NCBI RefSeq assembly: GCF_024345975.1
Contig: NZ_JAGQCD010000019.1
Coordinates: 1-64,000 of the forward strand
Origin: Cyanobium sp. Cruz-8D1
Lineage (GTDB): Bacteria; Cyanobacteriota; Cyanobacteriia; PCC-6307; Cyanobiaceae
Reading direction: 5' to 3'
Length of the DNA stretch: 64,000 nucleotides
The translations under genes were made by a program, and so were the position numbers. Within the stretch, counting starts at the first letter, position 1. Each line of letters opens with the position of its first letter. Below, piece by piece: positions 9,236 to 17,777 of the stretch. A model generated the notes under the pieces. It ran no database searches. It was not told where the DNA came from and saw only the letters and a program-made list of their open reading frames with translations.

Positions 9236-9831
9236 CGCCGGGCCAGGCCCCAGGGGGATGCACCTCTGGGCAGCCATCCCTGGCCCACGCCAACCTGCAG
9301 CACTGGCTGGACTTCTTCTGCAGCAGCGCCGTCACCGAGGCCAGCCTGGGCGTCATCCAGCCGCTCACGGCCGAGGAGGCCTGCGGCTTCCTCGGCTGCA
9401 TGGTGGTCGAGACCGGCGAGCCGGAGCTGGAGAACCTCGACGTGGTGGAAGCAGGCAGCGGCGCCGGCCGCGGGGCCATGCAGTACACGGGCGTCCGCCG
9501 CACCGCCTACGACGCTGCCCGGCTCCAGGCCATCGCTGAGGGGATGGAGCCCAACAGCAACGGCTGGCAGGAGCTGTACTTCGCGGAGGAGTACGCCGGC
9601 ATGCACGATCCGCCCGAGGGCTCGCTGATCGGTTGGACCCGGGTATTTGAGGACCGCCCCTCCTGCATGGATCCAGCAGAGGCAGCGGCCTACTGGACCG
9701 GTTCGGCTGCAGAGGCTCAGGGCTACTTCAGGCCAGGCACGCCCCACACCGAGCGCCGCCAGGCGGAGGCCCTGAGGGTCTGGGGATTGGTGCAGAGCGG
9801 CGCGCTGGTGCTGCCGCCCACTGGGGCCTGA
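9232..9831 (+). CDS. Phage lysozyme-like (tail lysozyme/endolysin type) protein
   Basis: 199 residues starting at a GTG that overlaps the YkuD gene stop (GTGA). Residues about 55-150 hold an early acidic residue in CMVVETGEPE, then GSGAGRGAMQYTGVRRTAYDAA. This resembles the E...G..QWTG.R pattern of phage tail lysozyme families. A long helix (ERRQAEALRVWGLVQSG) closes the protein. It would cleave glycan strands. Catalytic activity is inferred from pattern only. Its position between a YkuD gene and a holin-like gene supports a lysis role. Confidence 0.55.
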   Translation: MTPGQAPGGCTSGQPSLAHANLQHWLDFFCSSAVTEASLGVIQPLTAEEACGFLGCMVVETGEPELENLDVVEAGSGAGRGAMQYTGVRRTAYDAARLQAIAEGMEPNSNGWQELYFAEEYAGMHDPPEGSLIGWTRVFEDRPSCMDPAEAAAYWTGSAAEAQGYFRPGTPHTERRQAEALRVWGLVQSGALVLPPTGA

Positions 9832-9850
9832 TCGCAGGGGAGGAGCACCA

Positions 9851-10117
9851 ATGCAAGCCAACCCAGCACCCCGCCCGCCCAAGCCGCCGTTCGACCGTGA
9901 GCGGTTCGTCTTCAAGATCCTGGCGGTGGTAATCGGCACCCAGCTGCTGATCTATTCCCTTGCTGCTGGGGTCTGCGGTCAGCGGGCGCTCGATGGCCGC
10001 CCTGTCGGGCAGGTGTGCCCCGGCACGCTGGAGCAGCTTCAGGGCGGCTTTGATTCCACTCTCAAGCTGCTGCTTGCGCTGCTGGGTGGAGCAGCGCTGT
10101 CGCGGATGGACCGGTAG
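9851..10117 (+). CDS. Small two-helix membrane protein, holin-like
   Basis: 88 residues with a strong Shine-Dalgarno (GGGGAGGAGC) upstream of the ATG. A Pro-rich, charged N-terminus is followed by two membrane helices (about 20-42, FKILAVVIGTQLLIYSLAAG, and about 70-83, LKLLLALLGGAAL). The ends are charged (SRMDR). Size, topology and position after a lysozyme-like gene fit a class II holin. No family match is claimed. Confidence 0.6.
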   Translation: MQANPAPRPPKPPFDRERFVFKILAVVIGTQLLIYSLAAGVCGQRALDGRPVGQVCPGTLEQLQGGFDSTLKLLLALLGGAALSRMDR

Positions 10118-10630
10118 CGCCTGGGAGCGGGAGGGCTTGCTCCGATTGTCATGGCTACGCCCGCTTCAGCCGATGGCGCTTTCTGCCGTCAAAAAGAGGA
10201 TTTGGTCCTGCAGCCGGGGCTGGGGTAAGACCATCAAGAGAAAACTGTGGTGCAGGTGCTCTATTGGTCAGGCCAATTGTCACCAAGTCTCAGGTGCTTC
10301 CATTCCATCTTGTAGCAATGGCAACAACGATAGGTGGCTTCGGACGCACTAGGACCCCGCAGACATGAGCAACGTTTAGGCCAGGATTAAGAAGTTTCAG
10401 GACAGCTTGGCACTTGAAGAAGTCTGCGAGTGAATGTGGCAACTGGAGCTTATATTGTTTCTGACCAGGCCTGGCTAGACGGATAACCGCATGAAGCCCA
10501 GTTGAATATTTGGTGTCAACGTATATAATACAATCAAGCCATTTGAGTGGCTGATTCGGTGGAATTTAATTTGCGTCACAGCAACGAGGAAAAGATACGC
10601 ATGCTGGGAGAAGAATCGCAAACTTCAGGC
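10118..10630. other. Convergent intergenic region, AT-richer, no clear gene
   Basis: This 513-base gap separates the lysis genes from the 3' end of the giant surface-protein gene. I see no ORF with convincing codon usage. From about 10400 it becomes AT-rich and holds a sigma-70-like promoter at 10502-10529 pointing right. No classical terminator with a T-run was found for either side. Confidence 0.5.
10502..10529 (+). promoter_or_regulatory. Sigma-70-like promoter pointing into the giant gene's 3' end
   Basis: TTGAAT (10502-10507), a 16-base spacer and TATAAT (10524-10529, perfect -10). It faces right, toward the 3' end of the minus-strand giant gene whose stop is at 10631. A transcript from here would be antisense to that gene or encode a small RNA. 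No supported coding sequence starts downstream. Confidence 0.5.
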
Positions 10631-13600
10631 TCAGAACACCTGCAATTGAGAGAGGTTTCCAGTGAAGCCAGTGATCTCAATGATGGCATCGCTGGCGGCG
10701 GAGAAGCCAGCGATGTCATCATTGATCGCCAGGAAAGTGCGCACACCGTTGGCCGGATCGTTGAAGGAGAAGCTGGCCACGCCGCCAGTGGAGGTGGCGG
10801 TGAGGGCGGGGAAATTGGCAGGAGTAAGCAGGGCCGTGATCGCGCTGGCGCTGAGCTGAGAGATGGAGCCCCTTGCCACGGGATTCAGCGCCTGGGCGAG
10901 GTTGCGCACCACCGGCGCATCAATGCGATCGACGCCGGTGACCAGATCGGTGATCCGATCGATGGGCGTGGTTGGACTGGCTGGCAACCGGGAATGGCTG
11001 AGGGAGGTGAGACGGAACGTGTCGACACCGCCCAAGCCCGTGAGGCGATCAACGGTGGCGGAGAAGGAAAGGATGTCGTTGGCGGGACCGCCAGAAACGA
11101 CATTGGCGCTGCGGAAGTCGTACGTGCTGGTGCCAGCAAAGGGGTTGCCCACCTGATCGGTGATGGACCCGGCCGGCAGGGTGAGGAAGTAGCGGGTGTT
11201 GGGTGCCAGGTTGCTGGTGGGGTTAATTGTGAGGCGGCCGCCGCTGAGGCTGAGCCTGTTGCTGGTGGCGGCCTCAAAGCTTTCCGTGATAGGTCCAGTG
11301 GCCGAGCCAACCCGCAACTGAATCGTGCCGGTGCCGCGCTGAATGGTTTCCCGGAACGTGAGCAGGATGTTGGCGGCAGGGTCGACACCGATAGCCCCGT
11401 CGAGGGGCGAGAAGGCCGCCACCGATGGAGCAGTGGTATCAAGAACGAAGCTGCGCGCCACAGACGCCGTGCCGAGATTGCCGGCGGCATCAGCCACCCG
11501 TGCGGTGATGTTGTAGGTGGTTCCAGCAGAAGCAGGCAGGGTGGGTGTATAGCTCCAAGTCCTGTTGGTGTTATTGACGGTGGCGCTGCCCAGCAAGGTG
11601 TTGCCGTTAAAAATGCGTAGCGTTTCACCAGCAGCCAGAGCAGCGCCGATGGTGCCGGTGATGGTGGGGGTACGGTCATCGGTGCGACCAGCAGCGGCCA
11701 CGTTGCCTTTGATCAGCCCAACGTTGTCGCTCACGCGAGTGATCGCGGCGGCGGTGGCCGGTGCAGTGGTATCAAGAATGAAGGAGCGAACAGCAGACGC
11801 CGTGCCGAGATTGCCGGCGGCATCAGCCACCCGTGCGTTGATTCGGTAATTAGTGCCAGCGGTGGCGGGCAGGGTGGGTGTATAGCTCCAAGTCCTGTTG
11901 GTGTTATTGACGGTGGCGCTGCCCAGCAAGGTGTTGCCGTTAAAAATGCGTAGCGTTTCACCAGCAGCCAGAGCAGCGCCGATGGTGCCGGTGATGGTGG
12001 GGGTACGGTCATCGGTGCGACCAGCAGCGGCCACGTTGCCTTTGATCAGCCCAACGTTGTCGCTCACGCGAGTGATCGCGGCGGCGGTGGCCGGTGCAGT
12101 GGTATCAACAATGAAGGAGCGAACAGCAGACGCCGTGCCGAGATTGCCGGCGGCATCAGCCACCCGTGCGGTGATGTTGTAGGTGGTTCCAGCAGAAGCA
12201 GGCAGGGTGGGGATATAGCTCCAGGTTCTGTTGGTGTTGTTGACCGTGGCACTACCTAGCAGGGTGGCGCCGTTAAAGATGCGCAGGGTTTCACCAGCAG
12301 CCAGTGCCGCGCTAATGGTGCCGGTGATGGTTGGTGTGGTGTCGTCAGTGCGAGCGCCAGCAGCAACAACGCCCTGGATCAGACCAACGTTGTCATTGAC
12401 GGCAGTTATGGCTGTCGTGGTGGTGGGAATGTCGTCATTGATGATCGTCCCCACTACTGCTGCGGTGGAGCTGATGCTGTAACCCGTGCCTGTGGCAAGG
12501 GTCAGCGCTACGGTTTCATTCGCCTCAATGGTGGTGTCCGCTGTTGGATCGACCGTCACCTTGGCGGTGGAGGAGTTGGCCGCAAAGATCACCGTCTTGA
12601 CAGCTGGCGTGGCTGCAATGCCGGTGTAGTCGGTGCCGAGCGTTGCTGTGCCACCCACCGTGTAATTCACCGTCAGGGCAGTGGTAGTGGCTCCTGTTCG
12701 GGAGAAGGTGTATACCAGATTGCTGGTGCCATCTTCTGTAACCGAGGTCGGCGAAATGGATAAAGTGATAACAGGCTCATTTACATCGATCACATTGAAG
12801 ATCACCGCCCGCTCGAACGAGAGCCCGCCTTGATCGGTGCTACGGACGCGGATGCTGTAGGAGCTCTTCGCCTCGAAATCAGGGGATGACTTGATCGAAA
12901 GCTGGTTGCCTGCTATGGAGAAGGCGTTGTTGTCGGTGTCTCCGATGCCGGAAACGAGGCTGTAGGAGAAGGTGTTGCCAGCATCGGGGTCCGTCGTGGT
13001 CAGGTTTGCGACGGTGGAACCAGCAGCGATGTTTTCGTTGAAGCTGTTGACTGAGATGCCAAGGGCTGTGGGAGTATTATTAGCGGGATCATCATTTAAG
13101 ATTGTTCCAACTGCTTGGCTGCGGCTGATGGCAGCATTCGACGCTCCCGAAAGATTCACATACAATGTTTCATCACCCTCATGAGTTGAATCACCATTGA
13201 TCTGTACAACAACTGTCTTGGACGTTTCGCCAGGCGCGAAGCTCAATGAGCCACTCGACGCCGAGTAGTCACTGCCACTCGCTGCAGTGCCGTTGGAAGT
13301 GTTGAAATTGACAGCAACAGTTTCACCACTGACAATGTTAAGCGAGACAACAAAGGAAATCTCTCTTATGCCATTGTTTCCCTCGCTTGCATTTGCGTCG
13401 CTGATGGATAGGGTGCGAGGTGTGTCATTGGCTCCTGTCCTTCCGGCCTGTTTCCCGAAGAGGAGATAATGATCTATTGCCCCACGGTAATTTCCATCGC
13501 CATAGGCTGCTCTTACATCTGGATTGTTGGCAAGATAAAACTTTGAGTCAAGTTTGGCTGATCCTCTTCTCCCTTCATTGATGCCAATGAAATACCAATG

Positions 13601-15073
13601 GCGAGTTGCCTCCACTTCTTGGTTGGCATTTGCAGTGACAGCTTTGACGTCTGCATTATTATTGAGGTAGTACCAAAGCTGAAACGCATTTTGGTCGGTG
13701 ATCCACTCTGAGCCGTACCAACCGCCGGGCTTCCCCCATTGGTAGTAATGACTGATGGCGCCGCTGAAGTTCATGACTCCATAGGCTGCCTCCACGTCGG
13801 GGTGGGCAGCCATATAGTAGATGGGGTCAAACTCTTGTGAGCCTCTACGGCCATATTTCAGGCCCCATTCCAGCCAATGGCTGATTGCTCCGGCGTAGTT
13901 TGTGGTGCCGTAAGCGTTGGCGACATCCTGATATCTCTGGAGATAGTCCTTGGGATCAAATACTAAAGAGCCACGCCGCCCTTCGTTGATTCCAAATTGC
14001 AGCCAGTGTGAACTCGCCCCATCATGATTGGAAGCGCCGTAGGCATTTCTTACGTCGGTATAGGTTGCCAGGTAATAGGCTGGATCAAAAATCGGTAGCA
14101 CAAGGCGTGCGTCTGTGGCCGCAGGTGGAGGCGGATTTAGCGGCGGGGCAGATCCCGTAATTAGTGGAAGAGGATCTAGAGGCACGTTATTGTTTCTGAT
14201 CTCAAAATGAAGATGTGATCCATCTCCTCCCGGCCCCTTTATAACGAAGCCAGTATTGCCCATCTCTCCAATCTTTTGCCCTTGAGTAACATTAGAGCCG
14301 TTGGCGACCGAAAATCTGTCAAGATGCGCATACCGGGATATAAAACCGTCCCCGTGATCAATATCAATATAGTTTCCGTATCCATTGGCCATGAACGGCC
14401 TTATTCTGACGAGGCCACTTCTTGATGCATAAATTGGTGCACCTATTGCGGCGTCAAAGTCGAGTCCATTGTGTTGATCTAGAATTCGATCGCCATTATA
14501 ATCTGCAAACCTTTCATAGAAGGTGGCAACAACTGGAACATTCGAAGCGACTGGTCTTGTCCACAAGGCGGATGCCTCCAGAGACAGCAATCCGTCACCC
14601 CCCATGGTGAAGAAAAAGTCGTTCTCCACCATGAGCCGAGTGTATTGTTCGGCATTTAATCCAAGTCTGTGGAGCCGGATTGCGAAAAGCTCTCCCTCGT
14701 CCCCTGGTGTGTCCATGCTATTGAACATCCCATCAAGGTGATGTCCTAGCTCTTCAGTCAGAATCGCGGTCGCCTGCTCCCAACTAACGATCTTCAGCCA
14801 ATCCTGGTTCAGATAAATCGTGCCTGTGCTGATCGCATAAGCCCCTGCAGCACCTGGCATGGCACTGGCTGGCAGCAACACCACCGGCGGAAGGTTTCTG
14901 AAGTCGCCTTGGCTCCATTCCCCCACAAGCTCACGCAGCTTCTCCGGCTCCCCCTCCAGCTGCAATGCCTCCTGAGCCGCACGCGTGAGGGTGCCGTTCT
15001 GCGCCCACAGGCTCAGGAGCTCTCGCCAATCCTGCAGGAGCATCTCGAGAGTGGTGAGGTCTGAGGTGGCCAT
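10631..15073 (-). CDS. Giant surface protein: M23 peptidase, repeats, Calx-beta, Ig-like, bluetail C-terminus
   Basis: 1,480 residues from the ATG at 15073, where the conserved N-terminal module starts (MATSDLTTLE). Residues 1-140 include LTEELGHHLD, a zincin-like helix typical of cyanobacterial exported giants. An M23 endopeptidase domain follows, with HNGLD (His201, Asp205) and HLHFE (about 287-291). Residues about 328-560 are five copies of an 'FDP.YYL....DV..AYG...A..H....G...GR.GS' repeat. Then come Calx-beta, cadherin-like and second Calx-beta domains, three nearly identical Ig-like repeats (about 882-1214), a Big_5-like domain and a C-terminus ending NDDIAGFSAASDAIIEITGF, the bluetail style. 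Probably type I secreted and surface attached. It converges on the lysis genes and is unlikely to be a virion protein. Confidence 0.85.
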   Translation of the reverse strand: MATSDLTTLEMLLQDWRELLSLWAQNGTLTRAAQEALQLEGEPEKLRELVGEWSQGDFRNLPPVVLLPASAMPGAAGAYAISTGTIYLNQDWLKIVSWEQATAILTEELGHHLDGMFNSMDTPGDEGELFAIRLHRLGLNAEQYTRLMVENDFFFTMGGDGLLSLEASALWTRPVASNVPVVATFYERFADYNGDRILDQHNGLDFDAAIGAPIYASRSGLVRIRPFMANGYGNYIDIDHGDGFISRYAHLDRFSVANGSNVTQGQKIGEMGNTGFVIKGPGGDGSHLHFEIRNNNVPLDPLPLITGSAPPLNPPPPAATDARLVLPIFDPAYYLATYTDVRNAYGASNHDGASSHWLQFGINEGRRGSLVFDPKDYLQRYQDVANAYGTTNYAGAISHWLEWGLKYGRRGSQEFDPIYYMAAHPDVEAAYGVMNFSGAISHYYQWGKPGGWYGSEWITDQNAFQLWYYLNNNADVKAVTANANQEVEATRHWYFIGINEGRRGSAKLDSKFYLANNPDVRAAYGDGNYRGAIDHYLLFGKQAGRTGANDTPRTLSISDANASEGNNGIREISFVVSLNIVSGETVAVNFNTSNGTAASGSDYSASSGSLSFAPGETSKTVVVQINGDSTHEGDETLYVNLSGASNAAISRSQAVGTILNDDPANNTPTALGISVNSFNENIAAGSTVANLTTTDPDAGNTFSYSLVSGIGDTDNNAFSIAGNQLSIKSSPDFEAKSSYSIRVRSTDQGGLSFERAVIFNVIDVNEPVITLSISPTSVTEDGTSNLVYTFSRTGATTTALTVNYTVGGTATLGTDYTGIAATPAVKTVIFAANSSTAKVTVDPTADTTIEANETVALTLATGTGYSISSTAAVVGTIINDDIPTTTTAITAVNDNVGLIQGVVAAGARTDDTTPTITGTISAALAAGETLRIFNGATLLGSATVNNTNRTWSYIPTLPASAGTTYNITARVADAAGNLGTASAVRSFIVDTTAPATAAAITRVSDNVGLIKGNVAAAGRTDDRTPTITGTIGAALAAGETLRIFNGNTLLGSATVNNTNRTWSYTPTLPATAGTNYRINARVADAAGNLGTASAVRSFILDTTAPATAAAITRVSDNVGLIKGNVAAAGRTDDRTPTITGTIGAALAAGETLRIFNGNTLLGSATVNNTNRTWSYTPTLPASAGTTYNITARVADAAGNLGTASVARSFVLDTTAPSVAAFSPLDGAIGVDPAANILLTFRETIQRGTGTIQLRVGSATGPITESFEAATSNRLSLSGGRLTINPTSNLAPNTRYFLTLPAGSITDQVGNPFAGTSTYDFRSANVVSGGPANDILSFSATVDRLTGLGGVDTFRLTSLSHSRLPASPTTPIDRITDLVTGVDRIDAPVVRNLAQALNPVARGSISQLSASAITALLTPANFPALTATSTGGVASFSFNDPANGVRTFLAINDDIAGFSAASDAIIEITGFTGNLSQLQVF
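11432..12430 (-). repeat. Three 333-bp tandem repeats encoding Ig-like domains
   Basis: The unit of 111 codons recurs with a period of 333 bases. The two copies nearest the gene's 3' end are identical over more than 250 bases (for example 11531-11774 against 11864-12107). The third, at about 12098-12430, is diverged. Each unit encodes an Ig-like domain with SDNVGLIKGNV, TPTITGTI, RIFNG and VADAAGNLGTAS. Such near-identity points to recent duplication or gene conversion. Confidence 0.9.
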
Positions 15074-15231
15074 GGCTGATGTGGGGGGTGGTGTTAGTCG
15101 AGAAGAGATGGATGATTTCCGTTGGCCTATCCGGTAGAGGCAGGGGGAGGAAGCAACCAGCCCAGCGCCTTTTCCAGGGAGCTCAGAAGCCGGGCCAGTG
15201 CTTGGATCACGCCCACCGTCCACAATCCAGC

Positions 15232-15705
15232 CTAAAGCCAGCAGCGCGGATTGTGAGGACCGCTCTCTAGCAGCATCTCAGTTCTAGGCATGTGGCTTAG
15301 GGAATCCCTCAGCCCCTCGCCGCCCCAGGCCAGGTCGTGGCCCATCAGCGAGCCGCTGTGGTGGCAGCTCCGGGCCAGGAAAGCCATGTCGTGCTCGCCC
15401 TCGGGCTTGATGTTGGGGGCGATCTCCCGGCTTGCCGGCAGGCTCCAGATCCAATCCCGCGTGCCCACGGCGATTCCGGTGGCGGTGCGGGTCAGGCCCA
15501 TAACCTGGTCAAAGCGTGAGAAGCCGATGCGTAGCTGGCCCTCATGGCTGCCCACGCTCACCACCCGCCCGGCCTGGTAGGTGGAGAGCAGCACCGACAG
15601 TTCCAGTTGCTCCAGTAGGGCGGGCAGGCCCGGAGTGTGCTCGTAGCGGACGTCGACGGGCTGGAGTTCAGGGGTTGGTTCGGCGGGCGGCGGCGGTGAT
15701 CTCAT
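15232..15705 (-). pseudogene. Truncated TIGR03032-family gene
   Basis: 157 residues remain. Residues about 22-130 match the N-terminal part of TIGR03032-type proteins: GLPALLEQL, LLSTYQAGRVV, VGTRDWIWSLPA, AFLARS and MGHDLAWGG. Right after the last motif the sequence loses the family pattern and ends with an unrelated tail (HNPRCWL). Family members are usually more than 300 residues, so more than half is missing. I read this as a 3'-deleted remnant, probably from a past rearrangement beside the giant gene. Confidence 0.7.
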
Positions 15706-16299
15706 GGTTTAGCCCTTGTTGGCTGACTCCGGCCCCGGGCCTGCTGATGTGGTGCCTGGCAGGCGATCAGTGCCCATTCCTGCCGTAGCGGATGCCCCTG
15801 GCGCAGCAGTAGGTCCAGTAGAAGCTTCGTGCTGGTGGACCGGTCCATGGCTAAGAGCTACCGCGCAGGAAGGGGTGGAACTGCAGTGGATGCGCAGCTG
15901 AGCAAAGGGCTGATTCAACCCTAATGCGGCTAATGCAATTAATCATCACGGATCAGATTCTGCTAATCCATTGCGGCACAGTCGATCTAAAGGTTTAGCT
16001 GAATTTAATGCAAAAACCGCATAGACAATTTGGTGTCTTGGAATACCGTTCTGTGCGGATTTTGACTATGCGCATGCTGTAACGGCAAGTTTCGATGGAG
16101 GTCAGCATCCATTCGCCGCTATCGGGCCCTGGGCCTTGTCTTCTCCCCCTCCTTAGTGCCTGGGCTGTGAGCGCGGGTGCGGCTACTGATGGCGTTGGCT
16201 GTCGCCAGGACCAGCTGATGACGCAGCTCCTCGACCGCGACTTCGATGCCTACGTGGAGCATCTGGCCCTGCAGGCGGCTTGAGCCGCTGGGCTCTCCA
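15706..16299. other. Gene-poor region, AT-richer centre
   Basis: About 590 bases between the TIGR03032 remnant and the LysM gene. The centre (15910-16080) is AT-rich and holds ATTTGGTGTC (16028-16037). One weak small plus-strand ORF (16095-16283) is listed separately. No RNA gene or convincing terminator was recognised. Confidence 0.4.
16095..16283 (+). CDS. Doubtful small ORF
   Basis: 62 codons. The last 21 residues (MTQLLDRDFDAYVEHLALQA) look like a helical protein segment, but the first 40 look like signal-like or non-coding sequence. There is no good ribosome-binding site. It could be a small secreted protein or chance. Listed only because the region is otherwise empty. Confidence 0.25.
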   Translation: MEVSIHSPLSGPGPCLLPLLSAWAVSAGAATDGVGCRQDQLMTQLLDRDFDAYVEHLALQAA

Positions 16300-16989
16300 T
16301 CAGCCCGCCAGATCCGGTAGCTCATCCAGCACGGGAATAAAGCGCCTGGCCGGCAGATAGATCCACTCCCCCGCAGGCAGCTGGGTGGAGGGCAGATAAC
16401 CCGGCACCAGCAGTTGCATCCCGGCCGGGATCGGTGTGGTGGAGCGATAGACAGGCAGCAGCAGGGTGGTGCCCGTCGGCAACGGTTCCTCGCTGGGCCA
16501 ACTGCTCAGCTCCGGGTTGAACTCACGAAGTAGCGAGAGGCTGAGGTTCTGCTCGCTCGACACGCTGCTCAAGGTCTCCCCCTCGGCGTTGAGGTAAGCC
16601 TCGCTTTGCTGCAGCACAGGGTTGAGGCTGCGCAGCTTGGTCTCGGTGGTGCCATGGCGACCGGCCAGCACCGCCAGAGAGTCGCCATCGACTGCCGTGA
16701 TCGCTTGGGTGCTTTCCAGCTGAGGGTTGCTACGCCGCAAGGTGGCCACGGTGGTGCCGTAGCGCTCGGCGATCAGGTTCAAGCTGTCGCCATCACGGAG
16801 CACCAGCACGCTGTGGGGTCTGAGCACCAGCTGGATCGACTCACCCAGCAGCGGCTGCACCAATAAACCGATGCCGCCCGGGCCATAGTCCGCCCCGAAG
16901 TGCTGCACCAAGCAGCCGGCGAACTGGGCCCGTCCGCCGGAGGGCAGACCGCCCTGGGGCGAGAGCTGGGCCAGATCTCCCAGCCACAT
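16300..16989 (-). CDS. LysM-repeat protein
   Basis: About 229 residues from the ATG at 16989. Three LysM-like units lie in the middle: VLRDGDSLNLIAERYGT with LRRSNPQL, VDGDSLAVLAGRHGT with LRSLNPVL, and NAEGETLSSVSSEQNLS with LREFNPEL. They are followed by PTGTTLLLPVYR and PAGMQLLVPGY strands. LysM binds glycan GlcNAc. The N-terminal 75 residues include two Cys and a Gly-rich part (DYGPGGIGLLVQP), perhaps a phage baseplate-type domain. No signal peptide, so a virion or lysis-linked role is likelier than a normal wall protein. Confidence 0.6.
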   Translation of the reverse strand: MWLGDLAQLSPQGGLPSGGRAQFAGCLVQHFGADYGPGGIGLLVQPLLGESIQLVLRPHSVLVLRDGDSLNLIAERYGTTVATLRRSNPQLESTQAITAVDGDSLAVLAGRHGTTETKLRSLNPVLQQSEAYLNAEGETLSSVSSEQNLSLSLLREFNPELSSWPSEEPLPTGTTLLLPVYRSTTPIPAGMQLLVPGYLPSTQLPAGEWIYLPARRFIPVLDELPDLAG

Positions 16990-17067
16990 CACCCCCTGGC
17001 AGGGGGCCTGCACCGTGCCAAGCAGCGTTGGACCCTGTCCACGGCCGACATCTCCATTCAGCTCCTG

Positions 17068-17223
17068 ATGGACACCATGAATGCACTGCAGGAGATCGAG
17101 AGTCGGGTGACCGCACGCACATTCGCGGCGGTGATGGATCCCACCAAAGGTCCAGAGGTTCGAGATGTCTTGGCTCAGCTTTTGGCCGTTCTGGATGAGA
17201 CAAGCAGTGATGGGGTGATCTGA
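17068..17223 (+). CDS. Small hypothetical protein in the gap upstream of the LysM gene
   Basis: 51 residues with regular amphipathic helix character: MDTMNALQEIES, VRDVLAQLLAVLDE. Amino-acid use looks protein-like, unlike the surrounding frames, and it fills the gap between 16989 and 17342. No family recognised and no good ribosome-binding site, so confidence is moderate to low. Confidence 0.4.
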   Translation: MDTMNALQEIESRVTARTFAAVMDPTKGPEVRDVLAQLLAVLDETSSDGVI

Positions 17224-17308
17224 GCGCCATTTAGGAGGATGAATGAAGCGTGCTGGCCAGGAGCCTGCCCGGCCCCACGCCAGTCCGTCCCCTGTGGTGG
17301 GAGAAAAT

Positions 17309-17327
17309 CCGGGATCCGGGCTCCCGG
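17309..17327 (-). terminator. Rho-independent terminator
   Basis: On the minus strand CCGGGA, a 7-base loop and TCCCGG form a stem that one further T-A pair can extend, followed by ATTTTCTCC. It lies 15 bases past the stop of the minus-strand gene at 17342-17665, so it fits a terminator for that gene. Confidence 0.6.
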
Positions 17328-17341
17328 AAGGCCCGTGCCGA

Positions 17342-17665
17342 TCAGCCCATCTGCAGCCGCAGCCCAGAGAGCGCCTCACGCTCGGCCTCCAGCTGGCAAC
17401 GCTGCAGCAGCTCCTGCTGAGCCATCAGCCGCTCATCGAGCTCATCCACCCGCGCCAGGCACTGCTGGATCGCCGGGATCACCTCCTCTTCCAGGATCGT
17501 GATCTCTTCCTCTCCATAGGGCTGCTCGATCCAGGTGCGGCGCAGCGGCAGCCCTCGCCGCAGCTGCAGAATCCGCTCGATCGCCTTGAGGCTGGACTCA
17601 AGCAGCAGGAACGGATCCTCCTCAGGCCGGCAGAACGGCGAGGCAGCGGCAGAAAGCATGGCCAT
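17342..17665 (-). CDS. Hypothetical acidic helical protein
   Basis: 107 residues from ATG 17665 (a second ATG at 17659 is equally possible). It is almost all helix: LLLESSLKAIERILQLRRG, then EEEITILEEEVIPAIQQCL and RLMAQQELLQRCQLEAE, consistent with a coiled coil. No family known to me. It shares the minus strand with the upstream Cys-rich protein; the 112-base gap contains a 12-base palindrome and the ACTGGAGAGGACCCG motif. A terminator follows. Confidence 0.55.
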   Translation of the reverse strand: MAMLSAAASPFCRPEEDPFLLLESSLKAIERILQLRRGLPLRRTWIEQPYGEEEITILEEEVIPAIQQCLARVDELDERLMAQQELLQRCQLEAEREALSGLRLQMG

Positions 17666-17700
17666 GGACTCGGCGCCGAAAGAGGCGCAGCGACGGGACC

Positions 17701-17751
17701 GATCCCAGGGGGGGCCTGACGTCAGGAAGGCCCCAGACTGGAGAGGACCCG
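17701..17751. repeat. Intergenic repeat motif, copy A, with 12-bp palindrome
   Basis: GATCCCAGG (17701-17709) and ACTGGAGAGGACCCG (17737-17751) both recur at 19659-19692. Between them lies the perfect palindrome CCTGACGTCAGG (17715-17726). The motif sits 27 bases after the stop of the minus-strand gene at 17778. Confidence 0.5.
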
Positions 17752-17777
17752 AGCAAGCCCCACAGGGGGCAGGCCCC

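Noticed and set aside
10547-11620. Plus-strand frame after the promoter at 10502, antisense to the giant gene
   Set aside because: Translation is Gly/Glu/Arg-rich and follows the giant gene's repeats; an antisense RNA is possible, a protein is not supported.
11432-12430. Regular repeats suggestive of a CRISPR array
   Set aside because: The period is 333 bases, in frame, and encodes Ig-like domains; no short repeat-spacer pattern exists in the window.
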